DNA from: Bifidobacterium pullorum subsp. saeculare
Lineage (GTDB): Bacteria > Actinomycetota > Actinomycetes > Actinomycetales > Bifidobacteriaceae
Reading direction: 5' to 3'
Length of the DNA stretch: 64,000 bases
Assembly (NCBI RefSeq): GCF_016899725.1
Contig: NZ_JACLYU010000002.1
Coordinates: 1-64,000, forward strand
The translations under genes were made by a program, and so were the position numbers. This document shows positions 52,713 through 62,278 of this stretch, one piece after another. Each line of letters starts with the position of its first letter. Position 1 is the stretch's first letter. The notes beneath the pieces are model-generated. The model did no database searches, was not told the origin of the DNA, and was given only the letters and a program-made list of their open reading frames with translations.

Positions 52713-54197
52713 TCAGACCTGGGCGGCGCGCAGCTTCATGTCGAGGATCACTCGGGTGCCGCCCTCGCGGCGGGGTTCCCAATGCACGGAGCCGCCGAAG
52801 TCGTTCGTCACGAAGGTGTTGATGATCTGCGTGCCCAGGCCGGAGCCGGAGGAACGGGCCATGCCCTCCTGCTCCTCGGCGCCCAGGCCCACGCCGTCAT
52901 CCTCCACGACGACGCTGAGGTTGGAGCCGGACCGGCCGACGGACACGGTGATATGGCCGTCCTTGCGGCCCTCGAACCCGTGTTCGACGGAGTTGGTAAT
53001 GAGCTCGGTGAGCACCAGGGACAGCGGCGTGGCGTCCTGGGCGGGCATCATGCCGAATTTGCCGACGAAGCCGACCTCGATGTGCTGGTCGCGCATCGTG
53101 GCCAGGTCCACGGCCATCTTGAGCAGGTTGGCGATCACCTTGTCGAAATCCACGATCTCATCGGTGGTCTGGGACAGGCCCTCGTGCACTGCGGCGATGG
53201 TCTGCACGCGGCGCATGGCCTCCTGCAGCTCCTTCTTGACCTCCTCGGACTTGGTCTTGCGGGCCTGCAGGCGCAGCAGCGCGGAGACGGCCTGCAGGTT
53301 GTTCTTCACACGGTGGTGGATCTCGGAGATGGCGGCGTCCTTGGTCTGCAGCTCCTGGTCGCGGCGCCGCAGCTCGGTGACGTCACGGCACAGCACGATG
53401 GAACCGGTGCGGCCGTTCGCGTCGTACAACGGCAGGGAGCGCATCGAGACGGCGGAACGGTTGGCCACCAGCTCGGCGTCGACGGCGGCCTTACCGGCCA
53501 GGACAAGCGGAAGGTTCTCGTCCACCGGGTCGTCCCGGCGCAGCAGCTGGGTGCCCAGCTCGCTCAGGTAGCGGCCCTGCATCGTGGTGAGCAGGCCGAG
53601 GCGGCGGAAGCAGCTGATGGCGTTGGGGGCGGCGTAGCGCACGATGCCGTCCATCGTCAGGATGATGAAGCCGTCGGCCACGCGCGCGATGTGCCGCTGG
53701 CTCATCACCGAGTCGCTGTAGGGGAACTGGCCGCGTGGAATCATCTCGTAGAGCTGCTTGCCGGCGTTGATGCTCTCGGACTCGTAGCGGCCGTTGGATT
53801 CGCGCGTGGCCATGTTGGTCTCGCGCACCACCAGGCCGAGTGTGCGGCCCTTGTGGCGCACCGGCGCATACACATTGCACACGGTGGACTTGCCCACGGA
53901 GCGCAGCACGGTGGAGCGGAACACGCCCTCGCATTCCATCGCGGCGTCAAGCTCGCCGGTCATCTGCTCGGGCATCACGGTGCCCACCACGTCGTCGGTG
54001 CGCAGCGTCATCACGGTGGAGGGCCGGCACTGCTCGGCCACCACGTAGCGGCCGTCGCCGTCCTGCATGATGAGCAGCAGGTCGGCGAAGCTCAGGTCGG
54101 CGATCACCTGCCAGTCCGCCACAAGCTGGTGGAGCCATTCGCGGTCCTCGTCGCGGAAGTCGGGACGGGTCGCGAGTATCTGCGAGAAATCTGCCAT
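52713..54197 (-). CDS. PdtaS-like sensor histidine kinase
   Basis: This cytosolic sensor kinase (494 residues) has an N-terminal GAF-like region (about 1-150), a PAS-like region (about 175-280) and a HisKA_2-type kinase core. The phosphorylated His is in SEIHHRVKNNLQ (about residues 291-302); the ATPase motifs are LVLTELITNSVEH (N box) and VEDDGVGLG (G1). It matches PdtaS, whose partner PdtaR binds RNA; no response regulator is seen nearby. The start at 54197 was preferred over the ATG at 54209. Confidence 0.88.
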   Translation of the reverse strand: MADFSQILATRPDFRDEDREWLHQLVADWQVIADLSFADLLLIMQDGDGRYVVAEQCRPSTVMTLRTDDVVGTVMPEQMTGELDAAMECEGVFRSTVLRSVGKSTVCNVYAPVRHKGRTLGLVVRETNMATRESNGRYESESINAGKQLYEMIPRGQFPYSDSVMSQRHIARVADGFIILTMDGIVRYAAPNAISCFRRLGLLTTMQGRYLSELGTQLLRRDDPVDENLPLVLAGKAAVDAELVANRSAVSMRSLPLYDANGRTGSIVLCRDVTELRRRDQELQTKDAAISEIHHRVKNNLQAVSALLRLQARKTKSEEVKKELQEAMRRVQTIAAVHEGLSQTTDEIVDFDKVIANLLKMAVDLATMRDQHIEVGFVGKFGMMPAQDATPLSLVLTELITNSVEHGFEGRKDGHITVSVGRSGSNLSVVVEDDGVGLGAEEQEGMARSSGSGLGTQIINTFVTNDFGGSVHWEPRREGGTRVILDMKLRAAQV

Positions 54198-54230
54198 GCC
54201 CACCATCATACGTTCCCGGCGGCAAGGCGG

Positions 54231-54279
54231 TTGACTTATCGGGAAGCTACGCTATCGTAGGTTACGGCACCGTAACCTA
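54231..54279 (+). promoter_or_regulatory. Promoter and perfect palindromic operator of the hemolysin III-family gene
   Basis: TTGACT (54231-54236) and TATCGT (54253-54258) fit a promoter. Immediately after, 54258-54279 is a perfect 22-base palindrome with core GGTTACGG-CA-reverse. A TetR- or GntR-type regulator would block transcription from it. The ATG follows 13 bases after the palindrome, with GGGAGG in between. Confidence 0.75.
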
Positions 54280-54291
54280 AATGGGAGGTCG

Positions 54292-55215
54292 ATGCGCATG
54301 TCCGCACGCAACCAGGCCGGCGACTTGGCCGGCGCCCAGGAGCCCACCCCATCCGCGCACGATCCGGAGGCCAATCTGGCGCTGCTCGGCGAACGCCGCC
54401 GCGCCATCGCCGAGGCTCGCGAGCGCGCGCTGAAGGCGAAGGCCGAGTCGGTGCGCGCCAAGGCGCGGGCGAAGGCGGAGCATGTGCTTGCCAAGGGCGA
54501 GGCGAAGGCGGCGCGCATCGAGGGCATCGCGCCCGCCGAGGTGGAGCGCAAGGTGCGTCTCGACGTGCATGGCAGGCCGAAGCCGGCGATGCGCGGCTGG
54601 ATCCACGCGGTCGCCGCGCCGCTGGCTCTGGCGGCGGGCATCGTGCTCATCTGTCTGGCGCACGGGACCGGGCTCAAGTGGGCGTGCGCGGTGTTCATGG
54701 TGTGCTCGCTGGTGCTGTTCGCGAATTCGGCGGCCTACCATCTGGGCGATTGGAGTCCGCGTGTGACCGATGTGCTGCGGCGCATCGACCATGTGAACAT
54801 CTTCCTGCTCATCGCCGGCACGTACACGCCGGTCTCGTTCGCACTGGAACCGTTCTGGCGCAATGTCATCATCATCTCGATGTGGGTGTGCACGGCCATC
54901 GCCATCGGCATCCACGTGGTGTGGATCAACGCACCCCGCTGGCTGTATACGGTGGTGTACATCGTGTTCGGCGTATACGGGGTGGCGTACCTGTATTTGT
55001 TTTGGATCTCCCCCGCCGCCGGCCCGGCGGTGGTCATCCTGCTGGGCGCTGGAGGCGCCTGCTACATCGCCGGCGCCATCGTCTACGCACTGCGCAAGCC
55101 CGACCCGTGGCCCCGCGTGTTCGGTTTCCACGAGATCTTCCACTGCGGCACCGTGGCCGGCTACTCCTGCCACATGGTGGCGATCTACATGGTCATCGTC
55201 TCCCTGTGGCCGTAA
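54292..55215 (+). CDS. Hemolysin III-family membrane protein
   Basis: This 307-residue protein has a highly charged helical N-terminus (about 100 residues of Ala/Lys/Arg/Glu) before the seven-segment HlyIII/PAQR domain. Family landmarks are SAAYHLGDWS, DHVNIFLLIAGTYTP and FHEIFHCGTVAGYSCHMV. The domain is present in many bacteria, and its molecular function is unclear. It is under the palindromic operator just upstream. Confidence 0.9.
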   Translation: MRMSARNQAGDLAGAQEPTPSAHDPEANLALLGERRRAIAEARERALKAKAESVRAKARAKAEHVLAKGEAKAARIEGIAPAEVERKVRLDVHGRPKPAMRGWIHAVAAPLALAAGIVLICLAHGTGLKWACAVFMVCSLVLFANSAAYHLGDWSPRVTDVLRRIDHVNIFLLIAGTYTPVSFALEPFWRNVIIISMWVCTAIAIGIHVVWINAPRWLYTVVYIVFGVYGVAYLYLFWISPAAGPAVVILLGAGGACYIAGAIVYALRKPDPWPRVFGFHEIFHCGTVAGYSCHMVAIYMVIVSLWP

Positions 55216-55264
55216 GCGGGTTGCAGGTCACCGCCGTTCCCGCCGAATACGCCAGGATGACGCC

Positions 55265-55400
55265 ATGAGAACGCTTCACACCTGGAGCAACGGAGAGCAC
55301 ATCGGCGTCTTCACCGAAGACGATGATGGGCATATCGACTTCTCCTATGATGATTCCGCTGGAACACTACCCATCAGCGTGAGTCTTCCGCGCATTCCGG
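55265..55400 (+). pseudogene. hipA N-terminal fragment
   Basis: The first 43 codons from the ATG at 55265 encode an N-terminal HipA segment (WSNGEHIGVFTEDDDGHIDF, then DSAGTLPISVSLP). The similarity then stops at about 55393, just before the end of the hicB-like gene. Kinase motifs are absent, so it is a remnant of a HipA toxin kinase. Confidence 0.75.
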
Positions 55401-55817
55401 CTATGCCGCTGCGAGATCACGGTCGCGGAGCTGTTCGAGCGCGTCGCGCAGAACGCCGCTGTAGTTGACGCCGTGCTGTTCGCCCCAGGTGTCGAGCCAT
55501 GCGGGAATCGTCACGTTCTTGCGAACGGCTTTCTTGCCATACCGGGCAGCGTAGGCGTCCATGTCCAGCATGACGAGACTGACCATCGCATCGGGATCAG
55601 CGGGGTGGATGTTGCGCATATCGCTGGACTGGGGTGCGGGTCTGCCGGCCTCAAGCTCGGTAAGCACCCAGCCGCTGGCTGCATCCTCCGCCATCCACAG
55701 CGCTTCCGATAAGCTATTACCGCCCGTTACGCATCCTGGAAGATCGGGGACTTCAACGGCGTATGCGCCAGGCTGCTCATGGTCGGGAATGATGATAATC
55801 GGGTAGGTAAGTTTCAT
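55401..55817 (-). CDS. HicB-family antitoxin (no HicA beside it)
   Basis: This 138-residue protein has the N-terminal HicB domain (YPIIIIPDHEQPGAYAVEVP, DLPGCVTGGNSLSEALWMAEDA) and a C-terminal ribbon-helix-helix-like segment (VRKNVTIPAWLDTWGEQHGV). In typical operons hicA precedes hicB; no HicA was seen on either strand here. GAGGA stands 5 bases before the ATG at 55817. It may be an orphan regulator or a remnant. Confidence 0.8.
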   Translation of the reverse strand: MKLTYPIIIIPDHEQPGAYAVEVPDLPGCVTGGNSLSEALWMAEDAASGWVLTELEAGRPAPQSSDMRNIHPADPDAMVSLVMLDMDAYAARYGKKAVRKNVTIPAWLDTWGEQHGVNYSGVLRDALEQLRDRDLAAA

Positions 55818-55891
55818 TTGGTCCTCTTCTCGCTGATACCAGCCTGCTTCCATATCGATTTGACCACCACTTTAATTACACGAATCACAGT

Positions 55892-56947
55892 TCATCGAAT
55901 TGGCGAAGACTGGGCTGAGTCAGAGATGGTTATGCGGCGGAACCGAGACCAGTCATAGACGGTAAGGCTTTGCAGCATGCGAGGCAGAGGCGGGATGAGA
56001 GCGATGGCACAGGCCACTGCCATGGCGCCAAGCAAACAAACGGCGAACGGCAATGTGTCAAGCGTCGTAACGGAGTCGAAGAATCCGGCACGGTCAAGCG
56101 CTCCCTTGACCATACGATGAACGATGTAGATGGCTAGGGTCCTCCGCCCGAGGTACGCCAGCACCACAGGATGCGCAGGAGCCACAGCCACGAAAGCGAC
56201 CGCGAGCATCAGACCGAGAACCGTCATAACCAGATATTCACCCAGCGCCGGCACAACAGGGATGCTTACGGGCGTATCTCCGTACATGAACCGCGTGATG
56301 AACGCCAGCCGATCCGGGAACGCCAAGTACGCTCCTGCCGCAGCCGCGCCAGCCAGACAACAGATGATCCGACGCAGCGCACTGCCACGTAGCCAGCCAA
56401 CCTGCGGGATGGTCGCATAATAGCCGAGAACATAATACGGGAGGAAATGGAGGGCTTTGCCGAGCCCTAGAAAATACGTGGCCTCAATCTGCATGCTGCC
56501 TATCACGCCAACGAGAACGGCCAGTGTCAGCCCTGCCACAGGGCGGAGCTGGGCGAGAATCGGGGTGAGCAGGATCCAGATGGCCATCGCCGCCAAATAC
56601 CAGGGCGCACCGGGCATCAGTAGCGCCTTGCCCAAGGATAGACCTCCCCCGTCAATCAAGCGTAGAACGACGTTGAAGGCGATGGCCAGCAACAAATAAT
56701 CGAGCACACGTTCGATGCGCAGCCGCCCGGTACGATCCAACGACCGTTTGGCCAGTAGTCCCGACATGAAGACGAACAGTGGCATGTGGAACAGGTAGAC
56801 GATGTTGTACGCGGCTTCCAGCGTCGGGTGTCCTTCACGGACGGGCAGCGCAACATGTCCGAACACCACCAGCAGAATCAGGATTCCCTTGAGCCCGTCG
56901 AGCCATTCAATGCGCTTGCCCCCCCACGTCACAGGCAAGGGCGTCAT
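55892..56947 (-). CDS. Acyltransferase family 3 membrane protein
   Basis: This 351-residue protein has about ten membrane segments and the family N-terminus (RIEWLDGLKGILILLVVFGHV), with the catalytic-type His in GHV. Such enzymes add acetyl or succinyl groups to surface glycans. The start overlaps the end of the upstream acyltransferase gene by 41 bases, so both are likely made together. Confidence 0.88.
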   Translation of the reverse strand: MTPLPVTWGGKRIEWLDGLKGILILLVVFGHVALPVREGHPTLEAAYNIVYLFHMPLFVFMSGLLAKRSLDRTGRLRIERVLDYLLLAIAFNVVLRLIDGGGLSLGKALLMPGAPWYLAAMAIWILLTPILAQLRPVAGLTLAVLVGVIGSMQIEATYFLGLGKALHFLPYYVLGYYATIPQVGWLRGSALRRIICCLAGAAAAGAYLAFPDRLAFITRFMYGDTPVSIPVVPALGEYLVMTVLGLMLAVAFVAVAPAHPVVLAYLGRRTLAIYIVHRMVKGALDRAGFFDSVTTLDTLPFAVCLLGAMAVACAIALIPPLPRMLQSLTVYDWSRFRRITISDSAQSSPIR

Positions 56948-58034
56948 TCATCCTATCAATCATTCGATTGACCAGATGATCGTACCGACAGACCTTCTTC
57001 AGTCCGTCGATGGCGAGAGCCAGAGCCAGTGACATGACCAACAGCAGCGCATACACCGCAAGGAAATTGTCAAACGTCCCATACACGAAATCCTCGCAGT
57101 AAGTGGCTCTGATAAACGTGTGTGTCAGGAAGATGGTCATCGAGTGACGACCGAGAAAACGCAGAACGGCGTTGATGCCCGGAATCGGGATGATGCAATA
57201 TCGGAGGAAGCAGATCACGATGACGGGGACGATGCCATAGCTCAGTTCCCATGCCTGCACCCGGAACGAGTTAGGAACCAGAAGAGCAATCACCGTCAGG
57301 ATGCAAACCGGGACGACGCGGAGAGAAATCGTTCCTGCATGGCTTTTGCGCGTGGTCGTTTCATCCAACCGCTCGAATAGCGACAAATCGGAGAACATCA
57401 TGCCCATCAGCAGGGGGAACACGAAGGTAATGGCGTTGGTGCCGCCGGGATATCCTCCTCCAATCAGGCGCGGAACCGCCATGACCGCGGCAATTGCAGC
57501 GATGTATCCGAAACGATGCGCTATGGCGTACAGAATCGGGAAGAGCACGATGAATACGATGGCAGCGCTCATGTACCACCATGTGCTGCACAGCGTCGGG
57601 CTTCCAAAGAGATTCGCCAGCCCGCAAGCGTCGGCAAGCGCGTAGAGCACGCCGACGATGACGCCTTTGTCTCCATATTGGTGAAGGGGCAACCCGTCGA
57701 GGCAAAGCGTCACAGCGAACGCCATGGCATAGATGAACCAGAACCCCGACATGGTCTTGACCAGGCGGACCCGCGTCCAGGAGGCGAGATGCTCCATCCC
57801 TTTCTCGGAATGCTTCAGCGATGACAGAAGACCATAGCCCGTGATAAACGCGAACAGACTGACGCAAATCTTACATTTCCATGCCATGGATGCTACCAAG
57901 TTCTCGCCGATGGGCCAGAAATCGATGGCATAGTCATCGAACCGACCCGGCAGATACAGATGATGGAACATCATCATCAATATCGCCGCACCCTTAACTG
58001 CCGCAGAATCAGCCTTGGTAAACGCCTGTTTCAT
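56907..58034 (-). CDS. Acyltransferase family 3 membrane protein
   Basis: This 375-residue relative of the next gene begins with a short region VKGAAILMMMFHHLYLPGRF (His pair) and has about ten hydrophobic segments, with STWWYMSAAIVF and GRHSMTIFLTHTF typical of the family. It probably O-acylates the polymer made by the cluster. It follows the GT2 fusion by 75 bases. Confidence 0.85.
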   Translation of the reverse strand: MKQAFTKADSAAVKGAAILMMMFHHLYLPGRFDDYAIDFWPIGENLVASMAWKCKICVSLFAFITGYGLLSSLKHSEKGMEHLASWTRVRLVKTMSGFWFIYAMAFAVTLCLDGLPLHQYGDKGVIVGVLYALADACGLANLFGSPTLCSTWWYMSAAIVFIVLFPILYAIAHRFGYIAAIAAVMAVPRLIGGGYPGGTNAITFVFPLLMGMMFSDLSLFERLDETTTRKSHAGTISLRVVPVCILTVIALLVPNSFRVQAWELSYGIVPVIVICFLRYCIIPIPGINAVLRFLGRHSMTIFLTHTFIRATYCEDFVYGTFDNFLAVYALLLVMSLALALAIDGLKKVCRYDHLVNRMIDRMNDALACDVGGQAH

Positions 58035-58109
58035 GCTCTCCTCTTCGCCACCCGGATGACTGGTCAGGGCATCGACATCTCAACTCTGCTGACGCCCCGA
58101 CCGGCACCT

Positions 58110-61100
58110 TCATCGGAACACACGGCCGTAAATCTGTTCGCAGGCGTGGCCAGTCTCGAAGATGCAGTAATGCTCGCGGAACCGCGCATAGGCGTCGGCG
58201 TAGCGCTCCTGCACTTGGTCGATGTTCTGAATTGCTGCAATTACCTGATCCGTATCGAACAGCAGCGGACCGGGCGCTTCTTTCTCTAGATCGATGTTGA
58301 AACCTCGAAGATTGTCACGGTAATCCTCAAGGTCATAGGTGAAGAACAGCAGAGGCCGTCTAAGAATCGCATAGTCAAACATCAGCGAGGAGTAATCGGT
58401 GATGACGATGTCGGAGACGAGGAATAGCTCCTCCATGCTGGCCACGTAGCTGAGGTTGAGCACGCGAGGATCAAGCGAATCCTTATCCAGCCCGGCAAGG
58501 GCGAGATGGTGCACGCGAAGGCCAATCTGGTATTCGTCGCCAAGCCTATCTAGCATCTCGGCAAGGTCAAGCTCCAAATCGAACCGTCCGCTTTTGCGCC
58601 AAGTCGGAGCATAGAGCACCAGCTTCTTGTTGGAATCGATGCCGTACTTATGTTTCAATGCCGCGATATCCTCCTGGGTGTTCTTGGCAAAGAGAACATC
58701 ATTGCGGGGATACCCTGTCTCCAGATAGGCGTTGCGGTACGCGTAGCAGGAACGGGTGATGTCCTCGACCTTGGTGCTTTGGACGACGAGATAGTCCCAT
58801 CGGGCGCATCGCCGCAGAAAGCTGTCGATGGACCGCTGCGTCGGGGAATCGCCGGGTACGTCCAGGCCAAGCGTCTTTAGCGGCGTACCGTGCATGGTCT
58901 GCACCTCGATCTGTCCGGAACGCTTCTCATACGCATCGATGAAGTTTACGTTGTTGAACAGATACTTTGCCCGTGCCATGACATAAAAGTATCGGAACGA
59001 TCCCTTGACTACGCGTCGTGGATCCCCCTCGATGGCGATACGCGGATCCGCGACGGACCAGATACACGTGTATTCGGGGTGATACTTCGCCATGTAACGG
59101 TACATCGCACCGGGGTTGCAATCTGCCTTGCGTCCCCAGAACGATTCAAAGACAACCCACTTGCGCTTGAGCGGAAGCAGCCGCATCATCGGATACACAT
59201 ATTTGGCGACAATCCGCCTGGCTCGCTTCGACCGGTCAAGTCGCCCGGGAATGCGTTTCACCGTAACAAGGAAGCGAGTGGTACGCGTGGCGGCCCAGTA
59301 TCGGTGATCTCTCACCTGAACTGTGCCGATGGGCAGTCGTTTGTCGCAGGTGTTGTAGGACACGAAATCCAGCGGATTCCCGGTCACATCGTCTCCGAAA
59401 ATATGAAGCTCGTATGCGTCATCGCGCATAGCTGCGGTCTGATCACTGTCACCAAGAGCGATGGATATCTGTAAATGCCATTCACCGACAGAGGAGTCAC
59501 GAATCGGCTCCGTGTGGAAGGCTAATGGAATGCAGGCGCCGAACTTCCGGCCCACCAAAGTTGCGGAATGGATTTTGGCCATGCCTGCTTCGGCAGGAAT
59601 CGTCAGATTCATGGAAAGCGTCGAGCCTTCAATGCAGCAATTCCTCATCAGGGCGCCCCATGGCATCAGTTTGATTCCGAGCTTGCCATGACGGTTGGCG
59701 ACGCAATACAGCAGTCCAGCGTCGCAGTGATGGAATACAGGCGTGGTGGCCGTATAGGGTTCCTCGAATGTGGTCCACGCGGTCAAGGATTCCTCGGTAT
59801 GAAGCACCTCATGAGACCCGTCCTCACGCGTCATAGCAACAGTGTGATCGTCGATCAGATCGACCGATGACACCTCGGTAGAGCAATCCACCACGTCGAT
59901 GCACAGGTCGTAGCAGAAGTTGTACGTGAGAGAAACCACCTTGTCACCGATACGCATGGCGAAGGGACGGGGAGGATCGCCGGCAATGGGCTGCCCAAGA
60001 CGGCGACGGTCGCAAGACAGACCGGAAACCGTGTATCCGAAGTCCACGCGGTAGCGTCCTTCAGGAAGACCGGACAGGGTTTCGGTGGGAATCGTCAGCT
60101 GGTAGCGGTCATACTTATTGGTTCGGCGTACGATTCGTCGATAGTTACGGCTGATGTTGAACCGATGCGGTTTGGAGGACGGTTCAAGTGTCATAGAAAC
60201 TGGCCGAACCAGACTTCCCTGCTCATCGACTAATCTTGCGCTCACGGATGCGTCATCGCGCTTCCTCACATCCATTCGGTAGGCGCTCATCGAGCCGCCA
60301 ACAGTCAGTCCGCTCTCGTCCAACTTGGCGAAACGGACATGCTGTTTCAAGGAGAATCGCCGCAGTTCGTAGGTCATGTCCTTGAGCGATGAATCCACCT
60401 TGAAGGGGAAATCACCGTGGAAACGGCCATTTCCGTCGGCTTTGACGCGCAGGGTCTTCATACCCATCTTCTCAAACTGCAACACATCTTGCAGCATCCC
60501 CAGGTCCCGTCGAGCGATGGCATGGTATTTGAGCCGGTTGATTGCGCGAATGCTGTCAAATGCTTCGGCTTCCACCTTATCGAGATAGTCTCCGACGGTG
60601 GATATAACCTCATCCACATAATCGTCATTCGCATCGCGCAGTGCGTTGACATACAAGCGTAGATCCATGTCAAGCCATTTGACGTCCTTGGCAACGGTGA
60701 GCGCATGGTCATCGACATTGGATTTGAAAAAGTCATCGACCATGGAGATGGCTTTGACACGATCTCGGAAATTTTGAATCTCGGTCCGTCGCTGGGTGAT
60801 AGAGGCGGAGACACCGTCACGCGCACGCCATCGATACACAGTTTTGTTAAGATAAGCGACCTTGTTGGCCTTCCAGTGCGCAGGCACTGTCACTGGGATA
60901 TCCTCATAGAGCATCCCCTCAGCCCACATGAGATGCTCGCGCTCGTAAAAATCACGCCGGAACAGCTTGTTCCAGGCGGTGGTGTCATACAACAAATCAT
61001 GGTCACGGGAGATATGCATCACCTCAGTGGCATCACGAAAGGCACGACGATGGAGACCACTGGAGTAGGTGCGACGCGAGTTGAAGCGCACCACATCGCC

Positions 61101-61445
61101 GACCACCATGTCTGCACCATGCTTGTCGCCGAGTGCGGCCATCTCCTCGTACGCGTAGGAGGGAATCACATCGTCGGAATCTGCGAAACACACATATTCA
61201 CCATGCGCGAAGCGAACCCCATAGTTACGGGCATGGCCAAGCCCTCCATTTTCGATGTGATGGCAACTCACAAAGGAGTGACTGGCCGCGAACGCGTCAG
61301 CCACCTTGCCACTACCGTCAGTGGAACCGTCATCGACAAGGATGACCTCGATATCGTCAAGAGTCTGCTTTGCCAAGGACTCGAGACAGTCCTCCAGATA
61401 TTCGACGACGTTGTATATCGGAACAATGACACTGACCTTTACCAT
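58110..61445 (-). CDS. Bifunctional GT2 glycosyltransferase / CDP-glycerol glycerophosphotransferase
   Basis: This 1111-residue fusion has a GT2 domain first (VIVPIYNVVEYLEDCLESL, DDGSTDGSG, DSDDVIP; about residues 1-300), a linker of about 450 residues with beta-strands, and a C-terminal TagF-type domain (YLFNNVNF, QTMHGTPLK, GYPRNDVLF, YAPTWR, VITDYSSLMFDYA; about 760-1111). Such fusions assemble teichoic-acid-like or glycosyl-phosphoglycerol polymers. GAGGAG lies 9 bases before the ATG. The ABC exporter genes lie 41 bases upstream. Confidence 0.9.
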   Translation of the reverse strand: MVKVSVIVPIYNVVEYLEDCLESLAKQTLDDIEVILVDDGSTDGSGKVADAFAASHSFVSCHHIENGGLGHARNYGVRFAHGEYVCFADSDDVIPSYAYEEMAALGDKHGADMVVGDVVRFNSRRTYSSGLHRRAFRDATEVMHISRDHDLLYDTTAWNKLFRRDFYEREHLMWAEGMLYEDIPVTVPAHWKANKVAYLNKTVYRWRARDGVSASITQRRTEIQNFRDRVKAISMVDDFFKSNVDDHALTVAKDVKWLDMDLRLYVNALRDANDDYVDEVISTVGDYLDKVEAEAFDSIRAINRLKYHAIARRDLGMLQDVLQFEKMGMKTLRVKADGNGRFHGDFPFKVDSSLKDMTYELRRFSLKQHVRFAKLDESGLTVGGSMSAYRMDVRKRDDASVSARLVDEQGSLVRPVSMTLEPSSKPHRFNISRNYRRIVRRTNKYDRYQLTIPTETLSGLPEGRYRVDFGYTVSGLSCDRRRLGQPIAGDPPRPFAMRIGDKVVSLTYNFCYDLCIDVVDCSTEVSSVDLIDDHTVAMTREDGSHEVLHTEESLTAWTTFEEPYTATTPVFHHCDAGLLYCVANRHGKLGIKLMPWGALMRNCCIEGSTLSMNLTIPAEAGMAKIHSATLVGRKFGACIPLAFHTEPIRDSSVGEWHLQISIALGDSDQTAAMRDDAYELHIFGDDVTGNPLDFVSYNTCDKRLPIGTVQVRDHRYWAATRTTRFLVTVKRIPGRLDRSKRARRIVAKYVYPMMRLLPLKRKWVVFESFWGRKADCNPGAMYRYMAKYHPEYTCIWSVADPRIAIEGDPRRVVKGSFRYFYVMARAKYLFNNVNFIDAYEKRSGQIEVQTMHGTPLKTLGLDVPGDSPTQRSIDSFLRRCARWDYLVVQSTKVEDITRSCYAYRNAYLETGYPRNDVLFAKNTQEDIAALKHKYGIDSNKKLVLYAPTWRKSGRFDLELDLAEMLDRLGDEYQIGLRVHHLALAGLDKDSLDPRVLNLSYVASMEELFLVSDIVITDYSSLMFDYAILRRPLLFFTYDLEDYRDNLRGFNIDLEKEAPGPLLFDTDQVIAAIQNIDQVQERYADAYARFREHYCIFETGHACEQIYGRVFR

Positions 61446-61486
61446 GGATATTTTCTCCTCTTTGCGAATGTGCTGCGTAACGTCGT

Positions 61487-62278
61487 TCACTGCGCCGTGT
61501 AGTAGTCCACGGCCTCGCCGATTTCCCCGGAGAATTCGGCGTGACCCTTGCGAATCACGATGCCCTGAGTGCAGAATTCCTTGGCCATAGCGATCGAATG
61601 CGTCACAAACAGCACGGTGACGCCCTCCTTCGCCATGATTTCGTGCACGCGTTCCCGGCACTTCTTCGAGAACTTCCGGTCGCCGACGGACAGCGCTTCG
61701 TCCACGACGAGGATGTCGGGGCGGATGGACGAGGAGAAGGCGAAGCCGAGGCGGGCCCTCATGCCGCTGGAATACGTGCGCATCGGCTGGTCGATGTATT
61801 TGCCCAGCTCGGAGAATTCGACGATCTCCGGAATGAGCGCCTTCGACTCCTCGGCCGAAAGCCCCCACAACTGGCAGCGCATCTGGATGTTCTCCATGCC
61901 GGACAGGCGCATGTCGAATCCAGCCGAGAGCTCCAGCAGCGCGGAGACCCGGCCGTGCACCTCGATGGTTCCCGACGTGGGGAAACAGACCCCGGTGATC
62001 ATCTTCAACGCGGTCGATTTGCCGGCGCCGTTGTCGCCGATCAGGGCAATGGACTCCCCTCGCTTGCAGGTGAAGCTCAGATCGTCGCTGGCGTTGACGG
62101 TCGTGTACTTCACCCGTTTGGAGAAAGTGGCGAGCAACCGTTGCTTGTCGTTGCGGAACAGTTTGTAGGTCTTGTTCACATGGTCGAAGCGGACGGCGAT
62201 GGGATTGGACGTGTCCTCGTCGCGGATCACGGTCGCGTCTCCGATGCGGGTCAGGGAGGGCGAGGGCTTAGATGACAT
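61487..62278 (-). CDS. ABC transporter ATPase for polysaccharide/teichoic acid export
   Basis: This 263-residue ATPase has Walker A (GDNGAGKST), the signature YSSGMRARLGFAFS (SSGMRARL) and Walker B (ILVVDEALSVGD). It belongs to the TagH/RfbB export group. The ATG overlaps the permease stop by 11 bases and has GGAGG 6 bases upstream. It pairs with the permease to move the polymer or its precursor across the membrane. Confidence 0.93.
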   Translation of the reverse strand: MSSKPSPSLTRIGDATVIRDEDTSNPIAVRFDHVNKTYKLFRNDKQRLLATFSKRVKYTTVNASDDLSFTCKRGESIALIGDNGAGKSTALKMITGVCFPTSGTIEVHGRVSALLELSAGFDMRLSGMENIQMRCQLWGLSAEESKALIPEIVEFSELGKYIDQPMRTYSSGMRARLGFAFSSSIRPDILVVDEALSVGDRKFSKKCRERVHEIMAKEGVTVLFVTHSIAMAKEFCTQGIVIRKGHAEFSGEIGEAVDYYTAQ

